Source of the DNA: Agaricus subrufescens
Taxonomy: Eukaryota; Basidiomycota; Agaricomycetes; Agaricales; Agaricaceae
DNA: 64,000 nt
Direction of reading: 5' to 3'
Assembly (NCBI GenBank): GCA_029945375.1
Contig: CM057069.1
Span: 1,302,001 to 1,366,000 of the forward strand
In this document: positions 48,201 through 56,244 of the stretch, piece after piece
Layout of the letters: each line of letters starts with the position of its first letter
How positions within the stretch are numbered: position 1 is the stretch's first letter
Translations under genes and position numbers: made by a program
Notes under the pieces: model-generated
Seen by the model: only the letters and a program-made list of their open reading frames with translations
What the model was told of the DNA's origin: nothing
Databases searched by the model: none

Positions 48201-49034
48201 AGCTTAGTCAAAATTGTCACAGATAACGGTGCCCCATTTAGGAAAGCAGTCCGATGGCTAGAGGAGAAATATGGGATTAAAGGAGTAGCTATCTCCCCAT
48301 ATAACTCACAAGCTAATGGGACAATTGAGAGACCGCATTGGGATCTGCGGCAGATGCTTTACAAGGCTACCGGAGGAGATCTGAAACGATGGTTCTGGGT
48401 ATTACACCACGTAACCTGGGCCGACCGGATAACAGTCAGAAAAGGCACAGGTTGCTCACCATATTTCATGATAACTGGAGCCCAACCAACCATCCCGCTG
48501 GATATAGAAGAAGCAACATGGCTAGTTAGCTACCCTAATAAGATGATATCCACGGCAGAATTGCTAGGGCTACGGGCGCAAGCGCTAGCTAAGCACATCT
48601 CGCATGTAGAAGAAATGCGACAGAGAATTAGTGAAGAAAAACTTCGACGGGCCTTGCAGCTGGAAGAAGATATGAAACATAAAATAAAAGATTTCAATCT
48701 AGGACCAGGAGATTTGGCTCTAGTAAGAAATTCGGCTATAGAAATGTCAGCAGACAGGAAAATGAAAACTAGATACTTAGGTCCAGTGGTTATCGTCAAA
48801 AGGCTTAAAGGAGGAGCATACCTTGTGGCAGAATATGACGGCTCAGTATGGCAGAATAAGGTGGCAGCCTACAGGATAGTGCCCTATCTAGCTAGGCGAA
48901 AAATCGTATTCAGCGATAAAGTTCGCGGCCTCTTGGACGCTACTGAGGAAGAACTGGAGTTGTTAGAGAAGCAAGAGCTCGAGAGATCTTTAGATGAGGA
49001 AAAAGACGTCGAACTAGTAGTCTCAACCACTTAA
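45225..49034 (+). CDS. pol: Pol: reverse transcriptase, RNase H and integrase
   Basis: Open from the slip site (LSSFEEFEPWLEGEAACIIS) to a stop at 49034, about 1270 codons without interruption. RT motifs include PSNSSYRSKWFCVLKKDGKS, FQSPFGALRLVTLPMGWTNS and the catalytic LPYIDDVPIRG (YIDD instead of the common YLDD/YVDD). RNase H shows VLAVDSSWRAVGYYIY, PKRELCGLRMALEEE and IVETDAKYLHGML. Integrase has an HHCC zinc site (HDKLGHRGVY, SCHLCQARQ) and the D,D,E triad in LHADTVHIS, VTDNGAPF and NGTIERPHW, followed by an SH3-like GPVVIVKRLKGGAYLV. No chromodomain is visible. All catalytic residues are intact, so the enzyme part appears functional. PR-RT-RH-IN order places it in Ty3/gypsy. Confidence 0.93.
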   Translation, partial: LSSFEEFEPWLEGEAACIISQDSDTSQPYISEVLPIQSNKLDDEEVKLVYLQKSLEEVDLPEKAIFSQYLQNVTTDYQPYHKVVAVEEDKQWKPTMVLAKKYKPVALKVKPVLGELPAKFRIERDITGDPLEGMPKLMVNPPEFEAKGSYTQERKDKLDTAHGGDFLWPEERKLMHWLIAQQNECFAWEDSERGSFKEKYFPAVEIPTVAHTPWVEKQFRIPPAIYEEVCRIIKRKIDTGVYEPSNSSYRSKWFCVLKKDGKSLRLVHSLEPLNRVTIAHSGLPPATEELAMHFAGRACTGVLDLWVGYDNRKLASSSRDLTTFQSPFGALRLVTLPMGWTNSVPIFHEDVTFILREEIPQYTLPYIDDVPIRGPATRYELDGSTTSYEVLKENHGIRRFVYEHLQTVNRILQRMKYSGGTFSGPKTTICADYITIVGFECSYKGRKPSRDAIGKILRWGECTDTTDVRAFLGTAVQCRNHIPNFVTLAAPLYNICKKGVPFIWGPEQELAQQRLKDSIASCFHTRNPKFPSTQPIVLAVDSSWRAVGYYIYQRDEENPKIIHYVKFNSILMDERQQRYSQPKRELCGLRMALEEEVYLLRGSRNLIVETDAKYLHGMLNNPGKLPNATVNRWADYIRTNFQLVLLHKKGKTFGPDGLSRRKWYPGDPIERRFDDVSEDDQGDFELVKENPDDEDPLPLEDFIEEIDDRTGFIQQIMNEDSLLQLTIAEANQVLQSEIQQRRQMAKSADCPDPLRIFLNNVADMEEQATYQEPEGPTVDEDSDEINAEEDPYDQDRRTSEARMQDRQLTRIKEWLASNPSNVNTSKMSPEQARFIRAASHFWIDDQGRLFRKISGTGNPQLVVEIDQRMYIMKQCHDKLGHRGVYATNKLVSQRFWWPEMEGDVAWYVKSCHLCQARQKMAMELPPVVTHTPSIFQILHADTVHISTASNGCKHIVHGRCALSSWMEARALRKEDAKSIGAWLFEDIICRWGSLVKIVTDNGAPFRKAVRWLEEKYGIKGVAISPYNSQANGTIERPHWDLRQMLYKATGGDLKRWFWVLHHVTWADRITVRKGTGCSPYFMITGAQPTIPLDIEEATWLVSYPNKMISTAELLGLRAQALAKHISHVEEMRQRISEEKLRRALQLEEDMKHKIKDFNLGPGDLALVRNSAIEMSADRKMKTRYLGPVVIVKRLKGGAYLVAEYDGSVWQNKVAAYRIVPYLARRKIVFSDKVRGLLDATEEELELLEKQELERSLDEEKDVELVVSTT

Positions 49035-49159
49035 CAAAAAGCTAGATTGCGAAACAAACACTAGCTAGGACACGATCTTCAACGGAAAGGACAGGACGGT
49101 CTCAGAAGTACAGAACTACTACAGTAACCTTGAAAAGGGACAGGGGCTAGGCTAGCTAG

Positions 49160-50494
49160 TTAGGTGCCCTTGTTAAGCATACCCGTCAAAGTATCTTGTT
49201 GTTGTGCGAGGAACTCGTAACGGCGTACAGAAACTTCCAAGTCCTGAGCAGCCGAAACTAATTGGCCATTAGTGACCAAGTATCTAGCCTCCAAGTTGTG
49301 CTTGGATGAGGTCTTGAGGGCGGCATGGTCGACCTCGAGGGCGGAAGCGGCAAGTCCTTGTACAACACTAAGAAGGCCTTTGCCTAATAGATATGCATCA
49401 GTACAGATCATAAACTAGCTAGTAGCAGATACCGCACCAGAATGTAACGGGGCAGTTATGGATGCCGCAGTACCCATACCAGTAAGGAGCTGTACAGCGC
49501 GTTTGTAAGTCCAGCTACTAGTATCCAAGCCGGGCACAGTGGCATAAGGAATACGCACCGTCTGGGGACGAATAGGAGATGGCCCCTGAAACGACCAGAT
49601 AGAGAGGACTAATCAGGAATGGGTGCGATATCAGAAGTAGTTAGTTGCACGCACCGCAGCAGAACAAGAGTTGCTTCGAGTTCTGGCGGAAGAGGCTTCA
49701 CTACCTGGGGCAGTGGGGACGAGAGAAGGAATAGACCCATCATCGTCGATCTCCATGGCCTAGGGGCGATATTAACCACTAGTTAAGAAACAAGAAGAAG
49801 ATCAGCTTACGTTAGATGTAGCAGGGAGCTTAGGAGCATTATGAGGAGGGACGACAACGACCTCCTCTTCGCTACCGCTATCGCTACTCTCGACAGTGGC
49901 AGAGGACTTAATAGTCTTAGCATAACGACGCTGAATCCTCATCAGCACCTAATAGAGCAAGTAGCTAGAGGTTTACCTTTTTAGAAGGAGGGACGTTAGA
50001 CGCCTCAGACCCAGCCGAGGAACCTTTAGTGCTGATATTGGATGCAGGGGTGGCGTTGCCGGACGAGGGACCCTTGGTACGAATCTTCTGTTCCAGGATC
50101 TCAACTAGCCTGGAGTATACAGTGGGATACTTGTAATCCTTTTCGAAATTGTCCTGCCAGTGGTCGAAACAGCGTTTAGTACGGCCCAGCAATTTGAATA
50201 TCTCGGGCTTGTCAACGGCTGCGGGATCGGACTTGAGCTGCTGTAGCAAGGCAGTCTGTATGGCATCGTTAGATAAAACTAAAATAGGACAAGCTAGCCA
50301 CAACGCACAGCAGAATCAGGCACCAGGGACAAGGCATTGCCTACAGAACCTCGAGTGGTTTGTTTCGACTCGTAGCGATTGACGCGATGGTGATAATTAG
50401 TGACATTATCTTCCAACTCGGTCTTAGCTAGTTGCGTATCGGGACGTAAACCGCCAGAAGGGCCAGTAGGGGCATTGGAAGGGGTCGAAGACAT
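49160..50494 (-). CDS. Antisense cargo gene Y of the retrotransposon (6 exons, unknown function)
   Basis: Not recognised. ATG 50494 gives MSSTPSNAPTGPSGGLRPDT. Five introns of about 28-60 nt, most with branch-point-like CTAAC, all join in frame: DSA|TALLQQLKSDPAAV; SKK|VLMRIQRRYAKTI; TSN|AMEIDDDGSIPSL; SAA|GPSPIRPQTVRIPY; HSG|KGLLSVVQGLAAS. The protein of about 360 residues has a helical, charged part (EIFKLLGRTKRCFDHWQDNF), an acidic run (SDSGSEEEVVVV) and a C-terminal helical part (YEFLAQQQDTLTGMLNKGT). It lies tail-to-tail with pol, 126 nt apart. A TATA box (CTATAAAAG) lies about 62 nt upstream of the ATG. Intact splicing frames argue for selection. The gene lies wholly inside the LTR element and on the opposite strand to gag-pol. 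Confidence 0.75.
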
Positions 50495-51315
50495 GTAGGG
50501 CGAATCGAGGGTAGGGTAGGCGGTTCGATGTCTGAAAATAAACCGAGGAGGGCCTCTTTTATAGCCGCCTCGACCAGCAAAATCAGATACGAAGCGAACT
50601 CGACCCATGGCATCCTGCTAGCTAGTGAGCGATAATAAAGCATGGGTAGGGGGACTTGTTCACTTCTCGGGTACCTACCGACCACATGCTCCAGAGCACG
50701 TAACTTGGTAGTTCGGAAAAATGTAAGCGGCATTCGCTTAGACCTGCACACTTGTAAAGGACGTGCTAGCTGGTGTCACAAAGGCAACTTATGCACTAAG
50801 TGTTCGACGAGGGCGTCTTAAACATATAGTGGGGGGGAGGGGTAAAAGAGAACCTCCGTAGGTTTTTTCAGGCCAGGCCGAAAGCCAAACTACATAAGCA
50901 GCAAGGGAATATACAAGACCTTTACCTCGCAAAAAGACAGAAAAGCAACCAGCCTAATGCTGGGAAGAGATCGGCTTCCGATCTACTCTAAAAAGAGGAG
51001 CGATCGGATTACAGATAGCCCAATTTCAAATAACAGAGCGAAATCTCAAAGGTGTGACGCGATGAAATAATTGCCACCAGAAGGAGATAAGTTGTAGTTA
51101 CGGATCAAGAATCCGATTAGGGCACCAGCTAGCTGTTTGCGGAAACACAAGCTAGGAACGGAACAACAGAAATTTGAATTCAGTACTTTAACTACGACAG
51201 AGATGGGAGTGGATACCCGAGTTAAGTACAGATTCAAAACAAGACAACAGCAAGATAAGACAGAAAAATAAAATGAAACCGTGGCAGAAATGGAGACCCC
51301 ACCAGCAGACGACGA
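50495..51315. other. Spacer between the two antisense cargo genes, with TATA box of gene Y
   Basis: The minus-strand TATA box CTATAAAAG is at 50556-50564. The remainder shows only short frames and is probably promoter of gene Y and 3' UTR of gene X. A short run of seven or more G lies near 50830. Confidence 0.55.
50556..50564 (-). promoter_or_regulatory. TATA box of antisense cargo gene Y
   Basis: CTATAAAAG on the minus strand, about 62 nt before the ATG at 50494, the spacing expected for a short 5' UTR. Confidence 0.6.
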
Positions 51316-53102
51316 TCAAACGGCAGACTCGTCCACCACAGCCTTGCCTTTGCCTTTGGACGGCGAGGAGCGAGAAGAGGAGGTAATGGGGACGACGGCC
51401 TCAGCGGCCACCTCCTCTTCAGAAGCATCTTCATCGGCGGCCTCCTCTCCAGCAAGTTCGTCATTGACAGAATCTTCAGAAGCCTCAGTTGGCTGGCGAA
51501 AGTGCATCTCCTGAGCCATCGTATTACGAGTTGAAAAACTAGCATGAAGGGGGGGCCTCTCCGGGAGGTTACTCCAGTAATGACCGCCACGGTGCAAGTC
51601 GTCGGTCTCATGAATAAAGTTCATCATGTCGCCGTAAGCCTGATAGAGACGAAGAGCGGCTTCATGAGAAGCTTCGGGGGCGCCAGGGGACGGAAAGAAT
51701 TGTTCACAAATCTCGAAAAGCGTATCGAGTTGCGAACGATCCTTGACGAGATGGGCGTTGACGAAATAATCGGGATCGTGGGCATGCACTGCTCGAGCTT
51801 GCAAAATCTCCGCGGCGTGACAGGCACAATCAGACAGAAGACGAGCTTGGGACAATGACAGAAGCTTCTGTTGCATCGTCAATTGAGTGTAACCAACGCT
51901 AAGATTGCGCGCGGCAACACGAAGAGCTAGAAAAGAAGTAAAACCGACAAAATCAGTACAGAAAAAGACCAAAGAGAAAAGACGTACAGGACTCGCTAGA
52001 GAGACCATGAGAACGGAGGGCCTCGGCCAAGAATTGGACCACAGGCGCAGGCTTATTGTGGGAGCAATGGGAACGGCCTTTAGCGCGACAAGTTAAACAT
52101 GCAGCACCAGCTATAGCAGCGCTGAGTTCGTCACGCACGTCCGCCGTCGCTGCCCGAGTCTCACCAGAAAGAGTATCGTAAGAATGATCACAGATGTTGA
52201 AATTCAACAAACAAGAGATACAACCGCCATCCGGGACCGCACGAGAGCAGATATCAGAAGCCATAGTGAAGAGGCTAGCCGTATGATCAAGGATGGGGGT
52301 GCCAGCAACAATACCATAGTCCCGTACTAAGTCGTCGCTACGACGTAAGCCTGTAAAAGAGCAGATCAGCGAAACTAGTTTAAAAAGAAACGGAAGTCTT
52401 CAAAACATACCACTGCCACGAACCGGGGGGGGGTGTTTCTTATCGAATTTGGCCTTCTCAGTGATAGTAAGCAAGGCGCCTTTGCGACGCTCGATAGGGT
52501 CCGCCTTCGGAGCTTTCGTTTTGGCAGGGAGGGTTGTTTTGGACGTGGAAGCGGGAGGAGTAGCTTTGATTTTGGAAGCGGCAGCAGACTGACGCGCAGA
52601 GGTGCGAGGAGCTTTGGCGGAAACCACCTCAGGCGAAACAGAACGAGGGCGCTTCTGGCCGCGGGCTGGGCGCTCAGCAGAATCGTTAGCCAATTCGTCA
52701 ACGCTTCCTTCGGCAGTTTCATCGGCGGAATCCTCGCTAGACACCGAACAATCAATAGCATCCCTAGTTAGTATCATCCTAAGGATCGACTCACGGATCA
52801 GAAGCAATGGGGTCCTCTACCTCAACAACGGGAAGAGGGTCCGGTTCAGCGGCTTGCAACTTCGCCAGTTTCTCGGCGAGGGCAGTCTCCTCAGCGCGAG
52901 CTTGTGCGAGTACGCGAGCAGCAGTCTTTGCAGTCAAAGAGGCCTTCAAAGCCACAAGCGCCGCCGACGGAGGGGCAGATGTAGTAGCAGAAGAAGCGGC
53001 GACCTTTTCCTGTTTGATATGGGGCCGAGACTTAGATTTGGGAGCAGTTTGAGGCTTCGAGGCGACAGTAGACTTGCGAGGCTTGGGTTTAGCAGCAGGC
53101 AT
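51316..53102 (-). CDS. Antisense cargo gene X of the retrotransposon (4 exons, Cys/His-rich, unknown function)
   Basis: Not recognised. ATG 53102 gives MPAAKPKPRKSTVASKPQTA, a basic, Lys/Pro/Ser-rich start, then an Ala/Lys/Glu helix (ARVLAQARAEETALAEKLAK) likely to form a coiled coil. Introns join DP|EDSADETAEGSVDEL, GSG|LRRSDDLVRDYGIVA and SES|SLRVAARNLSVGYTQ. Exon 3 has a paired Cys/His motif: CSRAVPDGGCISCLLNFNIC then DH, and later CLTCRAKGRSHCSH, which could bind zinc. Exon 4 is helical (TMQQKLLSLSQARLLSDCAC) with an acidic end (GEEAADEDASEEEVAAEA) and a final KGKGKAVVDESAV. The total is about 560 residues. A minus-strand TATA box (TTATATAAA) is about 53 nt before the ATG. DNA or RNA binding is possible from composition but not shown. 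Confidence 0.75.
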
Positions 53103-53154
53103 CGTAGAAGCAGGAGGCAAGAAACAAAGGACACGCTACCAAGCCAAGGAAACG

Positions 53155-53163
53155 TTTATATAA
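53155..53163 (-). promoter_or_regulatory. TATA box of antisense cargo gene X
   Basis: TTATATAAA on the minus strand, about 53 nt upstream of the ATG at 53102. Confidence 0.6.
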
Positions 53164-53705
53164 GGCGTTCCCGGCCGAGTTGGTAGTTGGCCGAGCCCGT
53201 AACCGCCGTACCTAATAAAGCAACGCCACCTACCTAATCCTATGCCATCGCAGGAACACGATTAAAATCGGACGAGACAAAAAGCACGGACGAGCTGTTT
53301 TGTCCATCCATACCAGTTACAGCGATGTTTCTGTCTCTACACAAGTGAGCTAGACAGTAAAAAGACAGAAGAATCAGTAGCTATCGAGGAACGGAGGATA
53401 AGGTATAAAAATAGAAGCGGAGATAGCGAGTCCGATCAAGCGATGGAGGATCCGCCAACCCGGGAACTAACTAGTTAACCCCGAGGTCCGAGATCTAAAA
53501 ATATTCGCCACGTGTACCCAATATTCCGCACCCCGTAGTTAAAATGACAGGCAGACCGCTAGTTCCTAAAACATCAGCAACACGTGTGGCTAAAAGCACC
53601 CGAGGGATTCGCGTAGGCACAAGTCAGTATACCAGAAGCATGGCAACAGCCCCGATAAACTCAGAAATATCCAGCAGTTCGATGACTGGGGACAGTCAGC
53701 TTATA

Positions 53706-53717
53706 GTGAGGGGGAGA
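53706..53717 (+). other. Polypurine tract
   Basis: GTGAGGGGGAGA ends exactly at the first base of the 3' LTR. Its position and base composition are those of the plus-strand primer of LTR elements. Confidence 0.8.
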
Positions 53718-55068
53718 TGATACGGCCCGCGCCGTTTTACGCGTAGAAATGTACTAGCTAGTATTTACAAGGGTATAACACCCACTAGCCAAGGTGCAGG
53801 GTCAGAACCTAACCATCTCTCGACACCTCAATAGTATCTCTCGTAGTCTGATAAATCCGCCTTGACTCTTATACGGGAAAACTGTACCGTGTAAGGCAAA
53901 TATAGTCACTAGCTACCAGGAATGATCCGAGTAGAGGCATTAGATCTGGTGGTGACAACTAATTAGGCCGAAATACGACGATGACGCTCTAACTACCTAG
54001 ACGAAACGTCGATTTATGCTTAGCGAAACTACAGATCACTCCTCCCGAGATATACTATTCGAAGCAGTTGACCCGCAGAAGACATCGGCTCGGACAGGGA
54101 ACGGCTATCACGCAAACTAGCGAGCTGAAATCCCATCAGATTATCGTGGACCCACTAGCTAGCCGGACATATCACCGATTAGGATTCTCATCACATATCG
54201 ATAACGAATCTGAACGGATAGAACGTTCAGCCAAGCGGCCTTCGGCATTCTGAAACCTGACAACGTACCCATGTGGATGCCAGGGGTAGCACAATGGGGA
54301 CTAGCTACCATTGTTAGTTGGAAGGGGTAAGGTGCTAAGCGACGTCAGGCAGCACCTGCTCCAACCATGATGATTGGTGCGGATAGGATCTATCCGTACC
54401 CTCAGCCCAGTCCATATGATACCCTTAGTAATAGTAGAACTACTTTGTTAATATTTGTACGCATAATGTGAATATAAAAACCCTCTAGCTAGCGTCAAGA
54501 AAGGCAAGCAATCTCCGGCCCACGTCTAGCTTTGAGGATCGTGATTTGTAAAGTAGCGATCTAATAAGTGAATAACAACTAGCTTGCGAGAGAGCTTCTA
54601 GAAAAACTCAGACTAGTTCAGCAGTTCACGTCGGAGACGTTACCCGTTCAGAGAATTCACTAGGTTGACAGTGATACGATAGTTTAAGAGACTAGCTAGG
54701 CTACCATCGCACGCTTATATCCAGCAGAGGTGTAAGTCGGTGCTAGCTTGAGTTGTAATTGCGGAGTCGGTGGATAACTGGCGAGTTAGATCATCGCAGC
54801 TCCTCATTAAACGTCATTGGTGCGACTTAGTTTGGCTACAACGCAGTAGCTAGAGTTCAAAGTTCACGTAGCCCTTCGGCCCGTTCGTAGCTAGAACAAG
54901 TTTGAGGATTCTTTTATTTGGAATTCCTTCTTTATTAACTTTAACTTCGAAATAACCTTTTCTCTTGAATATCTCCCCACGAACTTGCATTTACGAGTAC
55001 TAGTTAGTGAAGTGTGGTGTGTTTATTAAACTAGCTACACCCTTAACGTTTCATTTACTACCTCTACA
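53718..55068 (+). repeat. 3' LTR, 1351 bp
   Basis: Same length as the 5' LTR. Differences seen: one at the TATA-proximal AATTTG/AATGTG, then in TCCTGCC/TCCGGCC, GCGGTC/GCGATC, TCAAAC/TCAGAC, three in TTCCCTAAGTTGCC/TTCACTAGGTTGAC, and GAACATC/GAATATC. The first 720 bp look identical. Confidence 0.95.
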
Positions 55069-55956
55069 GCGAGAAGGAAGGTGAGCTATTGGTTAATATA
55101 CTACGGTAATCAATTTGCTGATAATTTGTTTTTAGATTACAGGCCTTCCGACCACTCCATTGCCAAGGCCACCCGTGCCGAGACTATATTGGCAAAGCAA
55201 CGGGAGCGATGGGCCGATAAGGAAGGTACTGCGAGAATTAATAAAATCACCCTATCTTTTACTGACTCGAAATTAGCAAGTCACAGGCAATTTGCCAAGG
55301 ATTGGCTGAATGCAAAGTCTGAGGATGAGCATCCGAAGCCCCCTCTCGGTATTGAGTTGGTCCATAAAGATCCCGAGTACCTTGCCGACATAGCCACCTC
55401 CGACTATCACCTCGCTCTCGAGTTGCTGATGAACCACAGCCATAATTTGCTCTGTATCCCACATGTCAAGTTGAACCGGAGGATCGTTGGAGAGATTGAC
55501 AACCTTGAGGGGCCGGTTCAAATTTGCGGGACCCCTTTACCACGAAATCAGAACCCTAACCCAACTACAGACATTCGTCGCGAGCCTAACCACTTCCATT
55601 GCGGTTGCCACGAGAAGGTCGCTCTGGCTAGTTTTGTAATGTGGAAGACATGGAAGGCTAGGAGTTGGATCAATGGTCAACTGGTTGTTGAGGGTTTGCA
55701 TAAGCGGTGGGCGTTCCATCCTCATGAGATTTTGTTTATCCTGCAATTTTTGAAGTCAAAGTTTGGATATACGGTTGAGGACATGTTTACTGGCTCTTCT
55801 GATTTGGAGGAGGAGGCGAGGAAGGAAGCGCGGGTGATGAGAAAAGTGGCCAATTTCTGTGCGCGCCGCTATTTCGAACTTGTTGGAGAAGTGATGATGC
55901 TTGACGACGATTTTCCGGTGTTGGAGGAGGAGGAGGGGAGGCCTGAGTGGATCTGA
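55069..55956 (+). pseudogene. 5'-truncated gene of unknown function next to the 3' LTR
   Basis: The 3' LTR is followed by GCGAGAAGGAAG and then a well-formed intron (GTGAGC..TTTTTAG, about 55 nt) ending at 55135. The exon after it reads DYRPSDHSIAKATRAETILA, ITLSFTDSKLASHRQFAKDW, NRRIVGEIDNLEGPVQICGT, EPNHFHCGCHEKVALASFVM and ends VLEEEEGRPEWI. No family is recognised. Everything upstream of the first codons is missing because the LTR begins there. The apparent start at 55081 lies within the intron and is not real. Codon content and an intact frame of about 270 codons indicate a once-functional gene. Confidence 0.55.
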
Positions 55957-56240
55957 GGGTTCGTTATTGTTACCTCTTTCGAAGATCTAAAGCCCGAGCC
56001 AATTTCGAGTCCGGGTATGTTTATTCGTCTCCTAATCTTATGATACGTGCTGATGTTTTTTTACTTGTACCTGCTAAGTACTAGTTTGTGATGTGTAAGT
56101 AGAGTATATAAGAGATAGCCTCGGTGTATGTTTTTTGTCAAAAGAATGATTTTTTTGGCAAGCATTTGGCTTGATACCTAATAAGCTTATATATGTTTTG
56201 CTTAATGCATAACAGTTACCAGTATGACAATACTTGTGAT
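55957..56240. other. Spacer
   Basis: 3' region of the truncated gene; A/T-rich, with TTTTTTT runs and no further signal. Confidence 0.4.
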
Positions 56241-56244
56241 GTCC

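Larger units (their letters stand above)
53103..53717. other. Promoter of cargo gene X and polypurine tract
   Basis: It holds the minus-strand TATA box at 53155-53163 and, at 53706-53717, GTGAGGGGGAGA directly before the 3' LTR, the plus-strand primer (polypurine tract) for reverse transcription. No further ORF is supported. Confidence 0.65.
40747..55068 (+). mobile_element. Complete Ty3/gypsy-type LTR retrotransposon with antisense cargo module, 14.3 kb
   Basis: Two direct LTRs of 1351 bp (40747-42097 and 53718-55068), starting TGATACGG and ending CTCTACA, bound an element with a primer-binding site, gag, protease, RT-RNaseH-integrase in Ty3/gypsy order, a 4-kb antisense two-gene module, and a purine-rich tract (GTGAGGGGGAGA) directly before the 3' LTR. 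I see about eight substitutions between LTRs, all in their last 600 bp. Host bases beside it are ACCGC (left) and GCGAG (right), so no 5-bp target duplication is seen. The element is large for a fungal Ty3/gypsy unit, mainly because of long LTRs and the cargo. Confidence 0.93.

Noticed and set aside
55081..55135. Apparent GTG start of the gene right of the 3' LTR
   Set aside because: The stretch GTGAGC..TTTTTAG is a typical intron, so the real exon starts at 55136 and the gene is 5' truncated.
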